Shown here: piece after piece, positions 1-6,794 of the stretch
How the letters are laid out: each line of letters starts with the position of its first letter
Position numbering within the stretch: the first letter of the stretch is position 1
Assembly (NCBI RefSeq): GCF_028462495.1
Contig: NZ_JAQOWX010000067.1
Span: 1-31,132 of the forward strand
DNA: 31,132 bases
Direction of reading: 5' to 3'
Source of the DNA: Roseateles_E sp005503085
Lineage (GTDB): Bacteria; Pseudomonadota; Gammaproteobacteria; Burkholderiales; Burkholderiaceae_C
The notes under the pieces: generated by a model
Database searches by the model: none
Told to the model about the DNA's origin: nothing
What the model saw: only the letters and a program-made list of their open reading frames with translations
Made by a program: the position numbers and the translations under genes

Positions 1-245
1 TGCGGGGGCGGCCGGCCCGGGCCGTCGGGTGGCGGCAAGCCCGGCGGCGGGTGTGGGCTCCCGCGCTCGCCTTGGGGCAGGCCGGGCGTGGGCGGCAGCG
101 AGGGAAACACCGGCAACCGGGCCGGCGCAGCGCGCTCGAAATGCAGCAGATGGACGGCGGCGAACGCGGCCAGATGGCTGGCCACCAGGGCCGCCCACAT
201 CAGCAGGAACAGGCGCTTGGCCAGGGTGTCGGTGAACCAGCGCAT
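1..245 (-). CDS. Sensor histidine kinase, N-terminal fragment (runs off window edge)
   Basis: This is the first 81 codons of a membrane protein that starts at the ATG 245-243, five bases after the stop of the response regulator gene. A short cytoplasmic start (MRWFTDTLAKR) is followed by one hydrophobic segment at about residues 12-33, then a periplasmic stretch that is very rich in proline and glycine. The kinase domains lie outside the window, so the assignment rests on this topology and on the adjacent OmpR-type regulator gene, the usual order for a two-component operon. The signal cannot be told from what is visible. The low-complexity Pro/Gly tail right after the first membrane segment is unusual for a compact sensor loop. 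Confidence 0.7.
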   Translation of the reverse strand, partial: MRWFTDTLAKRLFLLMWAALVASHLAAFAAVHLLHFERAAPARLPVFPSLPPTPGLPQGERGSPHPPPGLPPPDGPGRPPP

Positions 246-250
246 GCTGC

Positions 251-976
251 TCAGCCCAGCTTGGCGTCGAACAGATAGCCCTCGCCGCGCATCGTGCGTA
301 TCAGGCGCGGTTCGCGGGAGGAGTCGGCCAGCTTCTGGCGCAACCGCGAGACGGTCAGGTCGATGCTGCGGTCATTGACCTCGACGCCCGGCGCGCGGGT
401 CAGCTCGATCAGCTGCTCGCGGCTGAGCACCCGGCCGGGCCGCTCGACAAAGGCCGACAGCAGCCGGTACTCGGCGCTGGACAGGGCCACCACGACCTCG
501 GTCGGCGAGACCAGCTGGCGCAGCAGCCGGTCGAAGCGCCAGCCCTCGAAGCGCAGCTCGCGCGGCGGCTCGGCGCTGGACGTTTGCTGGCGTTCGCCCT
601 GCTGGACGCGCCGGCGTATCGCATGGATGCGGGCCACCAGCTCGCGCGGCTCGAAGGGCTTGGGCAGGTAGTCGTCGGCCCCCATCTCCAGGCCCAGCAC
701 GCGGCTGATCGGGTCGCCCTGGGCGGTCAGCATCACGATGGCCGTGCCGGGGTGCTGGGCGCGCAGCCACCGGCACAGCGACAGCCCGTTCTCGTCAGGC
801 AGCATCAGGTCGAGCACGACGACATCGAAGGCCTGGGCGCCGACCCGGCGGCGCATCTCGGCGCCGTCGGTCGCAGCGGCCACCTGCATGCCGAAGCGCT
901 GCAGAAAATCCTGCAGCGCGCTGCGGATCTCGCCGTCATCATCCACCACCAGGCAGCGGATCGCGCTGGCGTTCAT
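251..976 (-). CDS. OmpR/PhoB-family response regulator
   Basis: A 241-residue two-component response regulator. The receiver domain (about 5-118) keeps every key residue: acidic cluster Asp12-Asp14, phosphoacceptor Asp56 in VLDLMLP, Thr84 and Lys106 in the LPKPFEP motif. The C-terminal winged-helix domain (about 140-238) has the OmpR-type ending with RSIDLTVSRLRQKL and GEGYLF, so it should bind DNA directly. The start is the ATG 976-974, preceded by GAGGGAAGG at a good distance; the longer open frame upstream is only antisense of the dioxygenase-like gene. It lies 41 bases after that gene and 5 bases before its partner kinase, so all three may be co-transcribed. Its targets are unknown. Confidence 0.93.
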   Translation of the reverse strand: MNASAIRCLVVDDDGEIRSALQDFLQRFGMQVAAATDGAEMRRRVGAQAFDVVVLDLMLPDENGLSLCRWLRAQHPGTAIVMLTAQGDPISRVLGLEMGADDYLPKPFEPRELVARIHAIRRRVQQGERQQTSSAEPPRELRFEGWRFDRLLRQLVSPTEVVVALSSAEYRLLSAFVERPGRVLSREQLIELTRAPGVEVNDRSIDLTVSRLRQKLADSSREPRLIRTMRGEGYLFDAKLG

Positions 977-989
977 AAAGCCTTCCCTC

Positions 990-1012
990 GGTGCATCGAC
1001 GCACGATACACC
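990..1012. repeat. Imperfect inverted repeat ahead of the response regulator
   Basis: GGTG-C-ATCG and CGAT-A-CACC form arms with one internal mismatch around a five-base loop. It fills most of the gap between the dioxygenase-like stop codon and the Shine-Dalgarno sequence of the response regulator. It could be an intercistronic hairpin or a binding site for the regulator; there is no T run, so it is not a terminator. Confidence 0.35.
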
Positions 1013-1017
1013 AGCGC

Positions 1018-1893
1018 TCAAGCGGCGATGCCCACGCTCAGGCTGGCGCTGTAGCCGGCCGCGACGCTGCCGCCCATCGTTGCGAGCTGGGTGCTCACGC
1101 CGTCGCTGAAGACGTTGTCGCTGGCAAAGCTGATCGCGGCCAGGTTGCGGATGCTGGCGCTGTAGGCGGCCACGCTGTTGTAGACGCTGCTGCAGACCTC
1201 GGTGGGGAAGGCGATCTGCGAGGTCTTGAGCTTGTTGCTGTAGGCGCTGGCACTGTTGACGCTGCGGAACACCTCGAAATGCATATGGGGCATGCGGCCG
1301 GCGTAGCAGCCCGGCACGATGGTGGTGAAGCTGACCGTGCCGTCGCTGCCGGTTTCCTGCACGCCGCGCAGATAGTTTTCGGCCGTGATGCCGCTGGAGT
1401 ACATCGAGTAGCGGCCCTCGGCGTCGCAGTGCCACAGATAGATCGCATAGCCGGCCAGGTCGGCGCAGCTGCTACTGGTGTTGACCAGCTTCAGCGTGAG
1501 GGTCAGCGGCACGCCCGATGCGGTGCCGCTGGCGCCGGCGATGCTGGCGCGGATATCGCTGCGCACGATGCCGCTGAGGGTCAGTGCGTTGGCGATGCCG
1601 CCGCCCGCGCTGTTGGAGCCGTCGCCAGGGTAGGGGCCGGCGGTCTCTTCGGGGATGACGGAGCAACTGCCGGTGGTCGTGCCGCTTGTTGTGCCGCTGC
1701 TGGTCGTGCCGCTGCTGGTCGTGGTGGCGGTACTGTCCTCGCTGCCGCCGCCTCCGCAGCCGAGCAGCATCAGGCCGCCGGCGCCGGCCAGCAAACCGAG
1801 CGCGCGGCGGCGCTGCGCCTGTTGTGACTGAAGGCGGGCCAGATCATGGGCCAGGCCATGGTCGTGACTGTCGTGGCTGGCGGCTTTGTGCAT
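1018..1893 (-). CDS. Exported intradiol ring-cleavage dioxygenase-like lipoprotein
   Basis: A 291-residue protein related to the catalytic core of protocatechuate/catechol intradiol dioxygenases, which use Fe(III) to open catechol rings. The four expected iron ligands are present: Tyr162, Tyr197, His203 and His205 (HMHFEVF). The N-terminus is a His/Asp-rich leader of about 27 residues, then a twin-arginine-like RRRALGLL and a lipobox ending in Cys46 (LLGC), so it is predicted to be folded before Tat export and lipid-anchored outside the cytoplasm. A Ser/Thr/Gly linker (about 51-77) follows. The ATG at 1893 is chosen because AGGAG lies seven bases upstream; an ATG eight codons earlier lacks this. 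The substrate is unknown. It heads a possible operon with the two-component genes. Confidence 0.85.
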   Translation of the reverse strand: MHKAASHDSHDHGLAHDLARLQSQQAQRRRALGLLAGAGGLMLLGCGGGGSEDSTATTTSSGTTSSGTTSGTTTGSCSVIPEETAGPYPGDGSNSAGGGIANALTLSGIVRSDIRASIAGASGTASGVPLTLTLKLVNTSSSCADLAGYAIYLWHCDAEGRYSMYSSGITAENYLRGVQETGSDGTVSFTTIVPGCYAGRMPHMHFEVFRSVNSASAYSNKLKTSQIAFPTEVCSSVYNSVAAYSASIRNLAAISFASDNVFSDGVSTQLATMGGSVAAGYSASLSVGIAA

Positions 1894-1980
1894 GCAGGCT
1901 CCTGTTGGGGTGGACATCGGGGCGCTGATCGCCCGGTACCTGCATTGGAGCCGCCGGCCTTGTCGGCAAGATAGGCAGAT

Positions 1981-1998
1981 TGTGTCGGGCCTGACACA
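1981..1998. promoter_or_regulatory. Inverted repeat TGTGTC-N6-GACACA, possible operator
   Basis: A perfect six-base inverted repeat with a six-base spacer sits directly after the stop codon of the ComEA-like gene and about 90 bases upstream of the dioxygenase-like start. Size and symmetry suit a dimeric regulator, but no T run follows, so it is not a terminator. The link to the adjacent response regulator is only a guess. Confidence 0.3.
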
Positions 1999-2289
1999 TC
2001 AGCCGGGCCCCTGCTCCTCGTAGGGCAGGCCCTGCACCCTGAGTCCCTGGGCCGACAGCTTGCGCGCCAGCGCCGTGCCGATGCCGCGCACCCGGCGCTT
2101 CAGATCGGCCCAGTCCTTGAACGGGGCCTGGGCCCGCGCGGCCAGCAAGCGCTCGGCCAGCGCCGGGCCGACGCCGGCCAGCGATTCGAGCTCGGCCTGG
2201 CTGGCGCTGTTGAGCTCCAGCGGCAGCGCTTGCGCGCTGGCCAGTGCGGGCAGGGCGCAAAGCAGCAACAGCAGGCGGCGCCGCAGCAT
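1999..2289 (-). CDS. Small secreted helix-hairpin-helix (ComEA-like) protein
   Basis: A 96-residue protein with a clear signal peptide (MLRRRLLLLLCALPALASAQ, cleavage expected after ASA). The rest is a pair of helix-hairpin-helix motifs: LNSASQAELESLAGVGPALA then RRVRGIGTALARKL. This is the fold of the DNA-binding part of ComEA, which takes up DNA in the periplasm, but many Burkholderiales carry such small secreted HhH proteins with no proven role in transformation. The start at 2289 gives the signal peptide at the very N-terminus and lies four bases after the msbA stop, so it is probably translated from the msbA transcript. No other competence gene is visible in the window. Confidence 0.82.
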   Translation of the reverse strand: MLRRRLLLLLCALPALASAQALPLELNSASQAELESLAGVGPALAERLLAARAQAPFKDWADLKRRVRGIGTALARKLSAQGLRVQGLPYEEQGPG

Positions 2290-2293
2290 GGTT

Positions 2294-4030
2294 TCAGTCG
2301 CCGATCTGCGCCTGCACCATCGCGGCATAGGCGCCGCCCCGGGCCAGCAGCTCGGCATGGCTGCCGCTTTCGATCACCCGGCCGGCACCCAGCACATGGA
2401 TGGCATCGGCCGAGCGCACGGTGGACAGGCGGTGGGCGATCACGATCAGGGTCTTGCGGCCCTGCCATTGATCGAGCGCCTGCTGCACCGCGCGCTCGCT
2501 CTCGGTGTCCAGCGCCGAGGTGGCTTCATCGAAGACCCAGATCGGCGCGTCCTTGTAGAGCGCGCGGGCGATCGCCAGGCGCTGGCGCTGGCCGCCGGAC
2601 AGCATGCTGCCATTGGCACCGATCGGGCTGTCCAGCCCCTGGGGGAGGCCCTGCACAAAGTCCCACAGATGGGCGGCGCGCAAGGCCTGCTCCAGGCGAG
2701 CCGCATCGCGCGGCTGGGCATAGGCGATGTTGTCGGCCACCGAGGCGTCGAACAGCACGATGTCCTGCGAGACCACCGCGAACTGGCGGCGCAGATTGGC
2801 CTTTTTGAGCGTCTGGATGTCGACGCCGTCCAGCAGCACGGTGCCGCCATCGGGTCGGCCGAAGCCCAGCAGCAGATGGATGATGGAGCTCTTGCCGGCC
2901 CCCGAGGCACCGACCAGCGCGGTGGTGCGGCCGGCCGGAATCGGCAGATCGAGCCCGTCCAGCGCGGCCCGCTCGGCGCCCGGGTACTGCAGCCGCACCT
3001 GTTCCAGGCGCAGTTCGCCGCGCACCGGCAACGCCAGCTCGCGCTGCCCCTGGTCGGGCTCGGACGGCAGGTCCAGCAGCTGCATGCAGCCGTGCGCGAT
3101 CACGCGGGCATTGGTGATCGGCGTGGCCAGGTCGCTGAGATGGCGCAGCCGCGAGACCAGCAGCAGCAGCGCCGTGATATAGGCCGCGAAGTCCGCCGCC
3201 GAGGCATGCTGGCTGCGCGCCTGCAGCAGGGCCAGGCTGACGATGATGGACAGGCCGACGCTGGCCACCAGTTGCGACAGCGGCGAGCTCAGCGCGCCGG
3301 CCGCGACCTGCTTGAGGCTGTTGCGGCGCACCTGCTGGGCGATCTCGGCGAAGCGCTCGCGCTCATGCTCGGCAGCGTCGAAGCTGCGCACCACGCGCCA
3401 GGCCCGGGTCAGGTCGTCGACCTTGGCGGAGAGCTGCATCTGGGCGTCGTAGCTCAGATTGCCCATCGCGTGGACGCGCCGGCTGACCTGCTTGACCACC
3501 AGGGCCATCAGCGGCAGCGTGACCAGGGACAGCAGGGTCAGCTGCCAGTTCAGGAAGAACAGATAGCCCAGCATCGCGATGGTCGGCAGGCCGTCGCGCA
3601 GCAGCGTGGTCAGCACCCCGCCCAGCAGGCTCAGGGCCTGCTGCGGGTCATTGACCACCTTGGTCACGACCGTGCCGGGCTGCAGGCTGTTGTAGACGCT
3701 GGCGTCGGCGCGCAGCATCGCGTTCATCAGGGTCTGGCGCAGATCCATCACGCTGCGCAGCACGGTCCAGTTCAGCAGGTACTGGCCGGCAAAGCTGGCC
3801 GCGCCGCGCAGCGCGAACAGACCGATCAGCACCAGCGGAATCCACCAGATCGAGAAGGTCTGCTGCTCGAAGCCCTTGCCGAACACCACCCGCAGCAGCT
3901 CCGGAATCAGCGGCTCGGTGGAGGCCGCCGCCAGGTAGGCGACAAAGGTCAGCAGCACGCCCAGGCGATAGGGTTTGACATAGGCCAGCAGGCTTCGGAG
4001 AGTGCTGCTGTTGTCCGGGGGGGCTGACAT
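2294..4030 (-). CDS. msbA: Lipid A export ABC transporter MsbA (permease-ATPase)
   Basis: A 578-residue half-transporter with a six-helix membrane domain (about 20-315) fused to an ATPase domain (about 340-570). Walker A (GASGAGKSS, about 374-382), the signature LSGGQRQRLAIARAL, Walker B with WVFDEATSALD, and the H-loop IVIAHRLSTV are all intact. Length and order match MsbA, which flips core-lipid A across the inner membrane as a homodimer. The ATG at 4030 is used; a TTG one codon upstream is possible. No strong ribosome site is visible. It is divergent from the ADP-heptose genes and followed at four bases by the HhH protein. The LPS setting supports MsbA over a generic multidrug exporter. 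Confidence 0.9.
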   Translation of the reverse strand: MSAPPDNSSTLRSLLAYVKPYRLGVLLTFVAYLAAASTEPLIPELLRVVFGKGFEQQTFSIWWIPLVLIGLFALRGAASFAGQYLLNWTVLRSVMDLRQTLMNAMLRADASVYNSLQPGTVVTKVVNDPQQALSLLGGVLTTLLRDGLPTIAMLGYLFFLNWQLTLLSLVTLPLMALVVKQVSRRVHAMGNLSYDAQMQLSAKVDDLTRAWRVVRSFDAAEHERERFAEIAQQVRRNSLKQVAAGALSSPLSQLVASVGLSIIVSLALLQARSQHASAADFAAYITALLLLVSRLRHLSDLATPITNARVIAHGCMQLLDLPSEPDQGQRELALPVRGELRLEQVRLQYPGAERAALDGLDLPIPAGRTTALVGASGAGKSSIIHLLLGFGRPDGGTVLLDGVDIQTLKKANLRRQFAVVSQDIVLFDASVADNIAYAQPRDAARLEQALRAAHLWDFVQGLPQGLDSPIGANGSMLSGGQRQRLAIARALYKDAPIWVFDEATSALDTESERAVQQALDQWQGRKTLIVIAHRLSTVRSADAIHVLGAGRVIESGSHAELLARGGAYAAMVQAQIGD

Positions 4031-4182
4031 CAATGCGTGCGGGCCTGGGGCCGAGTGAGGCAGGAGCCGTATTGTCGTCGCGATTGCCGCAGCCGCATCG
4101 GATGCCGTGCCCCGATAATCGCGGCCAGGTGCCGCTGCGGGAAGGTGGCGCGATTCGCTTCAGCTGCTTCGAGACCTGATCC

Positions 4183-4752
4183 ATGAGCTCCCTATTTCTT
4201 CGCAATCTCGCTGAACACCAACAGCTGATGGCCGCGCTTCATACGCTGGAACCTGCCGTGCAATCGGCCGGCCAGCAACTGGCCCGTATCCTCGATGCCG
4301 GCGGCAAGCTGTTTTTCTGCGGCAACGGTGGTTCGGCAGCCGACAGCCAGCATCTGGCCTCGGAGCTGACGGGGCGCTTCATCAAGGACAGGCGGCCGCT
4401 GGCCGGCATCGCTCTGAGCACCGACAGCTCCGCGCTGACCTGCATCGGCAACGATTACGCCTTCGACCAGGTGTTCGCCCGCCAGTTGATGGCGCTGGCT
4501 CGGGCTGGTGACGGCCTGATCGCCATCTCGACCTCGGGCAACTCGGGCAATGTGCTGCGTGCGGTCGAGGCGGCGAAGACGCTGGGCGTGTTCACGCTGG
4601 GCTTGCTGGGACGGGACGGCGGTCAACTGGGCCAGCTTTGCGATGAGGCCATCGTCGTGCCGCATCAGGTGACGGCGCGCATCCAGGAGGCGCACATCCT
4701 GATCGGCCACACCCTGTGCGGCCTGATCGAGTCGGAACTGGGACTGGATTGA
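4183..4752 (+). CDS. gmhA: Sedoheptulose-7-phosphate isomerase GmhA
   Basis: A 189-residue SIS-domain protein. GmhA turns sedoheptulose 7-phosphate into D-glycero-D-manno-heptose 7-phosphate, the first step to ADP-heptose. The phosphate-binding stretch GNGGSAADSQHLASEL (48-62), with Glu61 at the expected catalytic position, STSGNSGN (116-123) and the C-terminal QEAHILIGH (169-176) match the family. The related DiaA, a DnaA-binding SIS protein, looks similar; the following hldA-hldC-gmhB genes decide for GmhA. The ATG at 4183 has only a weak upstream GAGA. This gene opens the plus-strand heptose operon, facing msbA across about 150 bases that should hold the promoters of both. Confidence 0.9.
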   Translation: MSSLFLRNLAEHQQLMAALHTLEPAVQSAGQQLARILDAGGKLFFCGNGGSAADSQHLASELTGRFIKDRRPLAGIALSTDSSALTCIGNDYAFDQVFARQLMALARAGDGLIAISTSGNSGNVLRAVEAAKTLGVFTLGLLGRDGGQLGQLCDEAIVVPHQVTARIQEAHILIGHTLCGLIESELGLD

Positions 4753-4765
4753 GAGCGTGGACACG

Positions 4766-5710
4766 ATGATGACGAGGGCTTCGCTGCCCAGCCGCGAACT
4801 GCTGGCCACCTGCCGCGTGCTGGTGGTCGGTGATGTGATGCTGGATCGCTACTGGTACGGCGCCGTGGAGCGCATCTCGCCCGAGGCGCCCGTGCCCGTT
4901 GTTCGCGTCGAACGCGAGGAGGAGCGCCTCGGCGGCGCGGCCAATGTGGCGCTCAATATCAGGACGCTGGGTACCCGGGTGACTCTGCTGACCGTGGTCG
5001 GCGCCGATGCTGCGGCCAACTCCCTTGGCCACCTGCTCGCCGCGCGCGGCATCGAGGCGGTGCTGCGCACCGACCCCCAGCTTTCGACCATTGTCAAACT
5101 GCGTGTGATCGGTCGCGCCCAGCAGCTGATACGCGTGGACTTCGAGAACGAGCCGGACCACGAGGTGCTGGGCGAGATGGTCGGTGCCTTTGCCGAACAG
5201 TTGCCCGCGCACGATGTCGTGTTGTTTTCCGACTATGGCAAGGGTGGGCTCGCCCATATTCCGCGCATGATTGAACTGGCACGTGCCGCCGGCAAACCGG
5301 TGCTGGTCGACCCCAAGGGTAGCGACTACCGTCGCTATGCCGGCGCGAGCGTCATCACGCCCAACCGGGGGGAGCTGATGCAGGTCGTGGGCCATTGGCG
5401 CGACGAGGCCGACCTGGCCGCCCGCGTGGCGGCGCTGCGCGACGCGATAGGCGTGCAGGCGGTGCTGCTGACGCGCTCCGAGGAGGGCATGACGCTGTTC
5501 GGCGAGGACGGCATCGTGCACGAGCCGGCCCGAGCCCGCGAGGTGTTCGATGTCACCGGCGCCGGCGATACGGTGATCGCGACGCTGGCGGTGCTGATGG
5601 CGGCGGGCCAGCCGCTGCAGGCCGCGATTCAGCTGGCCAACAAGGCCGGCGGCATCGTGGTCGGCAAGTTCGGCACGGCCACCGTCAGCTACGAGGAGAT
5701 GGCAGGATGA
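4766..5710 (+). CDS. hldA: D-glycero-beta-D-manno-heptose-7-phosphate kinase HldA
   Basis: A PfkB/ribokinase-fold kinase of 314 residues that phosphorylates heptose 7-phosphate at C1, the second step to ADP-heptose. The N-terminal motif VVGDVMLDRYWYG, the substrate loop ERLGGAANVALN and the C-terminal FDVTGAGDTV with the catalytic Asp near residue 268 are typical of HldA (RfaE domain I). As in many betaproteobacteria it is separate from the nucleotidyltransferase, which is the next gene, instead of fused as in enterobacterial HldE. Start choice is uncertain: a GTG at 4757 is too close to GAGAG at 4751-4755, so the ATG at 4766 (ten bases on) is preferred, with another ATG at 4769. The stop overlaps hldC by four bases. 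Confidence 0.9.
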   Translation: MMTRASLPSRELLATCRVLVVGDVMLDRYWYGAVERISPEAPVPVVRVEREEERLGGAANVALNIRTLGTRVTLLTVVGADAAANSLGHLLAARGIEAVLRTDPQLSTIVKLRVIGRAQQLIRVDFENEPDHEVLGEMVGAFAEQLPAHDVVLFSDYGKGGLAHIPRMIELARAAGKPVLVDPKGSDYRRYAGASVITPNRGELMQVVGHWRDEADLAARVAALRDAIGVQAVLLTRSEEGMTLFGEDGIVHEPARAREVFDVTGAGDTVIATLAVLMAAGQPLQAAIQLANKAGGIVVGKFGTATVSYEEMAG

Positions 5711-6210
5711 GCGCGCCCGACTGGCAACTGCAAGACAAGCTCTTCGATGCTGCCGCGCTCGACGATGCGGCGCTGGCGGCATGGCTGGCCCGGCTGCCCC
5801 GGCCCTTGGTCTTTACCAATGGCGTGTTCGATGTGTTGCATCGCGGGCCTGTCCGCTATCTGCATGCGGCGCGCCGTCTCGGGGCCAGCCTGCTGGTGGC
5901 GGTGAATACCGATGCCTCGGCGCGTGGGCTGGGCAAGGGGCCCGAGCGACCCCTCAATGGCGAGGTGGATCGTGCACTGGTGCTTGCCGGGCTGGCCAGC
6001 GTGGACGCGGTGACCTTTTTTGCCGAGGCAACGCCGGTGGCGCTGCTGGCGCGGCTCAGGCCCGAGGTGTACGTCAAAGGCGGGGACTACGACATGGAAA
6101 CCCTGGAGGAGACGCGACTGGTACGGTCCTGGGGCGGGCGTTCGCTGGCCATTCCCTTCGTGCCGGGCTATTCCACCACCGCGCTGGTGCGCAGCATCCG
6201 CGGGAGCTGA
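5707..6210 (+). CDS. hldC: ADP-heptose synthase nucleotidyltransferase domain HldC, with altered HxGH motif
   Basis: A 167-residue cytidylyltransferase-fold protein equal to RfaE domain II, which joins heptose 1-phosphate to AMP from ATP to give ADP-heptose. TNGVFDVLH (37-45), VAVNTDAS, the RPLN segment, VKGGDY and the C-terminal GYSTT all fit HldC. The signature that should read HxGH reads His45-Arg-Gly-Pro48: the second His, a nucleotide-binding residue in this superfamily, is Pro (codon CCT, one base from CAT). Everything else looks intact, so this is either a real change that may weaken activity or a single-base sequence error. The start overlaps the hldA stop (ATGA), and the stop shares one base with the gmhB start, so translation is probably coupled. 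Confidence 0.88.
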   Translation: MSAPDWQLQDKLFDAAALDDAALAAWLARLPRPLVFTNGVFDVLHRGPVRYLHAARRLGASLLVAVNTDASARGLGKGPERPLNGEVDRALVLAGLASVDAVTFFAEATPVALLARLRPEVYVKGGDYDMETLEETRLVRSWGGRSLAIPFVPGYSTTALVRSIRGS

Positions 6211-6782
6211 TGGTGGCGGATCTGCGCAAGGCTGCCTTCCTGGATCGCGATGGCGTCATCAACATCGATCATGGCTATGTCCATCGCTGGGAGGAGTTCG
6301 AGTTCGTGCCCGGTGCGGTGGAGGCGATGCGGCGTCTGCAGGAGGCTGGCTATCTGCTGGTGGTGGTGACCAATCAGTCGGGCATTGCCCGCGGCATGTA
6401 CAGCGAGGCCGATTTTCATGTGTTGAGTGCGCATCTGCGCGAGCATCTGGCAGCGCAAGGCGTGAGTCTGGCGGCCATCGAGTACTGCCCGCACTTGCCG
6501 GACGCTCAGCTGCCTGCCTACCGCGCGCAATGCGCATGTCGCAAGCCCGCGCCTGGCATGCTCTTGCAGGCTGCCCGGGCGCTGCGCATCGACCTGGGCA
6601 ACTCGCTGATGTTTGGCGACAAGCCCTCGGATATCGAGGCGGCGCAGCGGGCCAAGGTCGGCCGGGCCGTCCTGCTGGCGCAGAACGGGCAGGGGCCTCT
6701 GCCCGGGTTGCCGTCCGCGTTGAATGTGGGGCGCTCCCAGAGCCTGGCGACGGCCGTCGCCGAACTGCTCGACGGCCGGTAG
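6210..6782 (+). CDS. gmhB: D-glycero-beta-D-manno-heptose-1,7-bisphosphate 7-phosphatase GmhB
   Basis: A 190-residue HAD-family phosphatase that removes the C7 phosphate of heptose 1,7-bisphosphate, between the HldA and HldC steps. The catalytic FLDRDGVIN has nucleophile Asp12 and Asp14; VTNQSGIARG supplies motif II, CRKPAPGM motif III and FGDKPSDIEAA motif IV. The zinc-binding loop that marks GmhB is present as CPH followed later by CACRKP. The ATG at 6210 shares its A with the hldC stop, and GGGAG sits six bases upstream. It is the last gene of the heptose operon and ends 12 bases from the convergent glycosyltransferase gene, with no terminator hairpin visible between them. Confidence 0.93.
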   Translation: MVADLRKAAFLDRDGVINIDHGYVHRWEEFEFVPGAVEAMRRLQEAGYLLVVVTNQSGIARGMYSEADFHVLSAHLREHLAAQGVSLAAIEYCPHLPDAQLPAYRAQCACRKPAPGMLLQAARALRIDLGNSLMFGDKPSDIEAAQRAKVGRAVLLAQNGQGPLPGLPSALNVGRSQSLATAVAELLDGR

Positions 6783-6794
6783 ACGGAAGCTCCC

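Noticed and set aside
977..1435. N-terminal extension of the response regulator
   Set aside because: The added residues are an out-of-frame reading of the dioxygenase-like gene; the receiver domain starts at the ATG 976 with a good ribosome site.
2060..4027. Long plus-strand open frame opposite msbA
   Set aside because: Composition is Gln/His/Arg/Gly-rich without domains, as expected for the antisense of a GC-rich gene; msbA on the other strand has every family motif.
4084..4119. Promoter for gmhA with TTGCCG and GATAAT
   Set aside because: The spacer is 24 bases, too long; GATAAT alone is not enough evidence.
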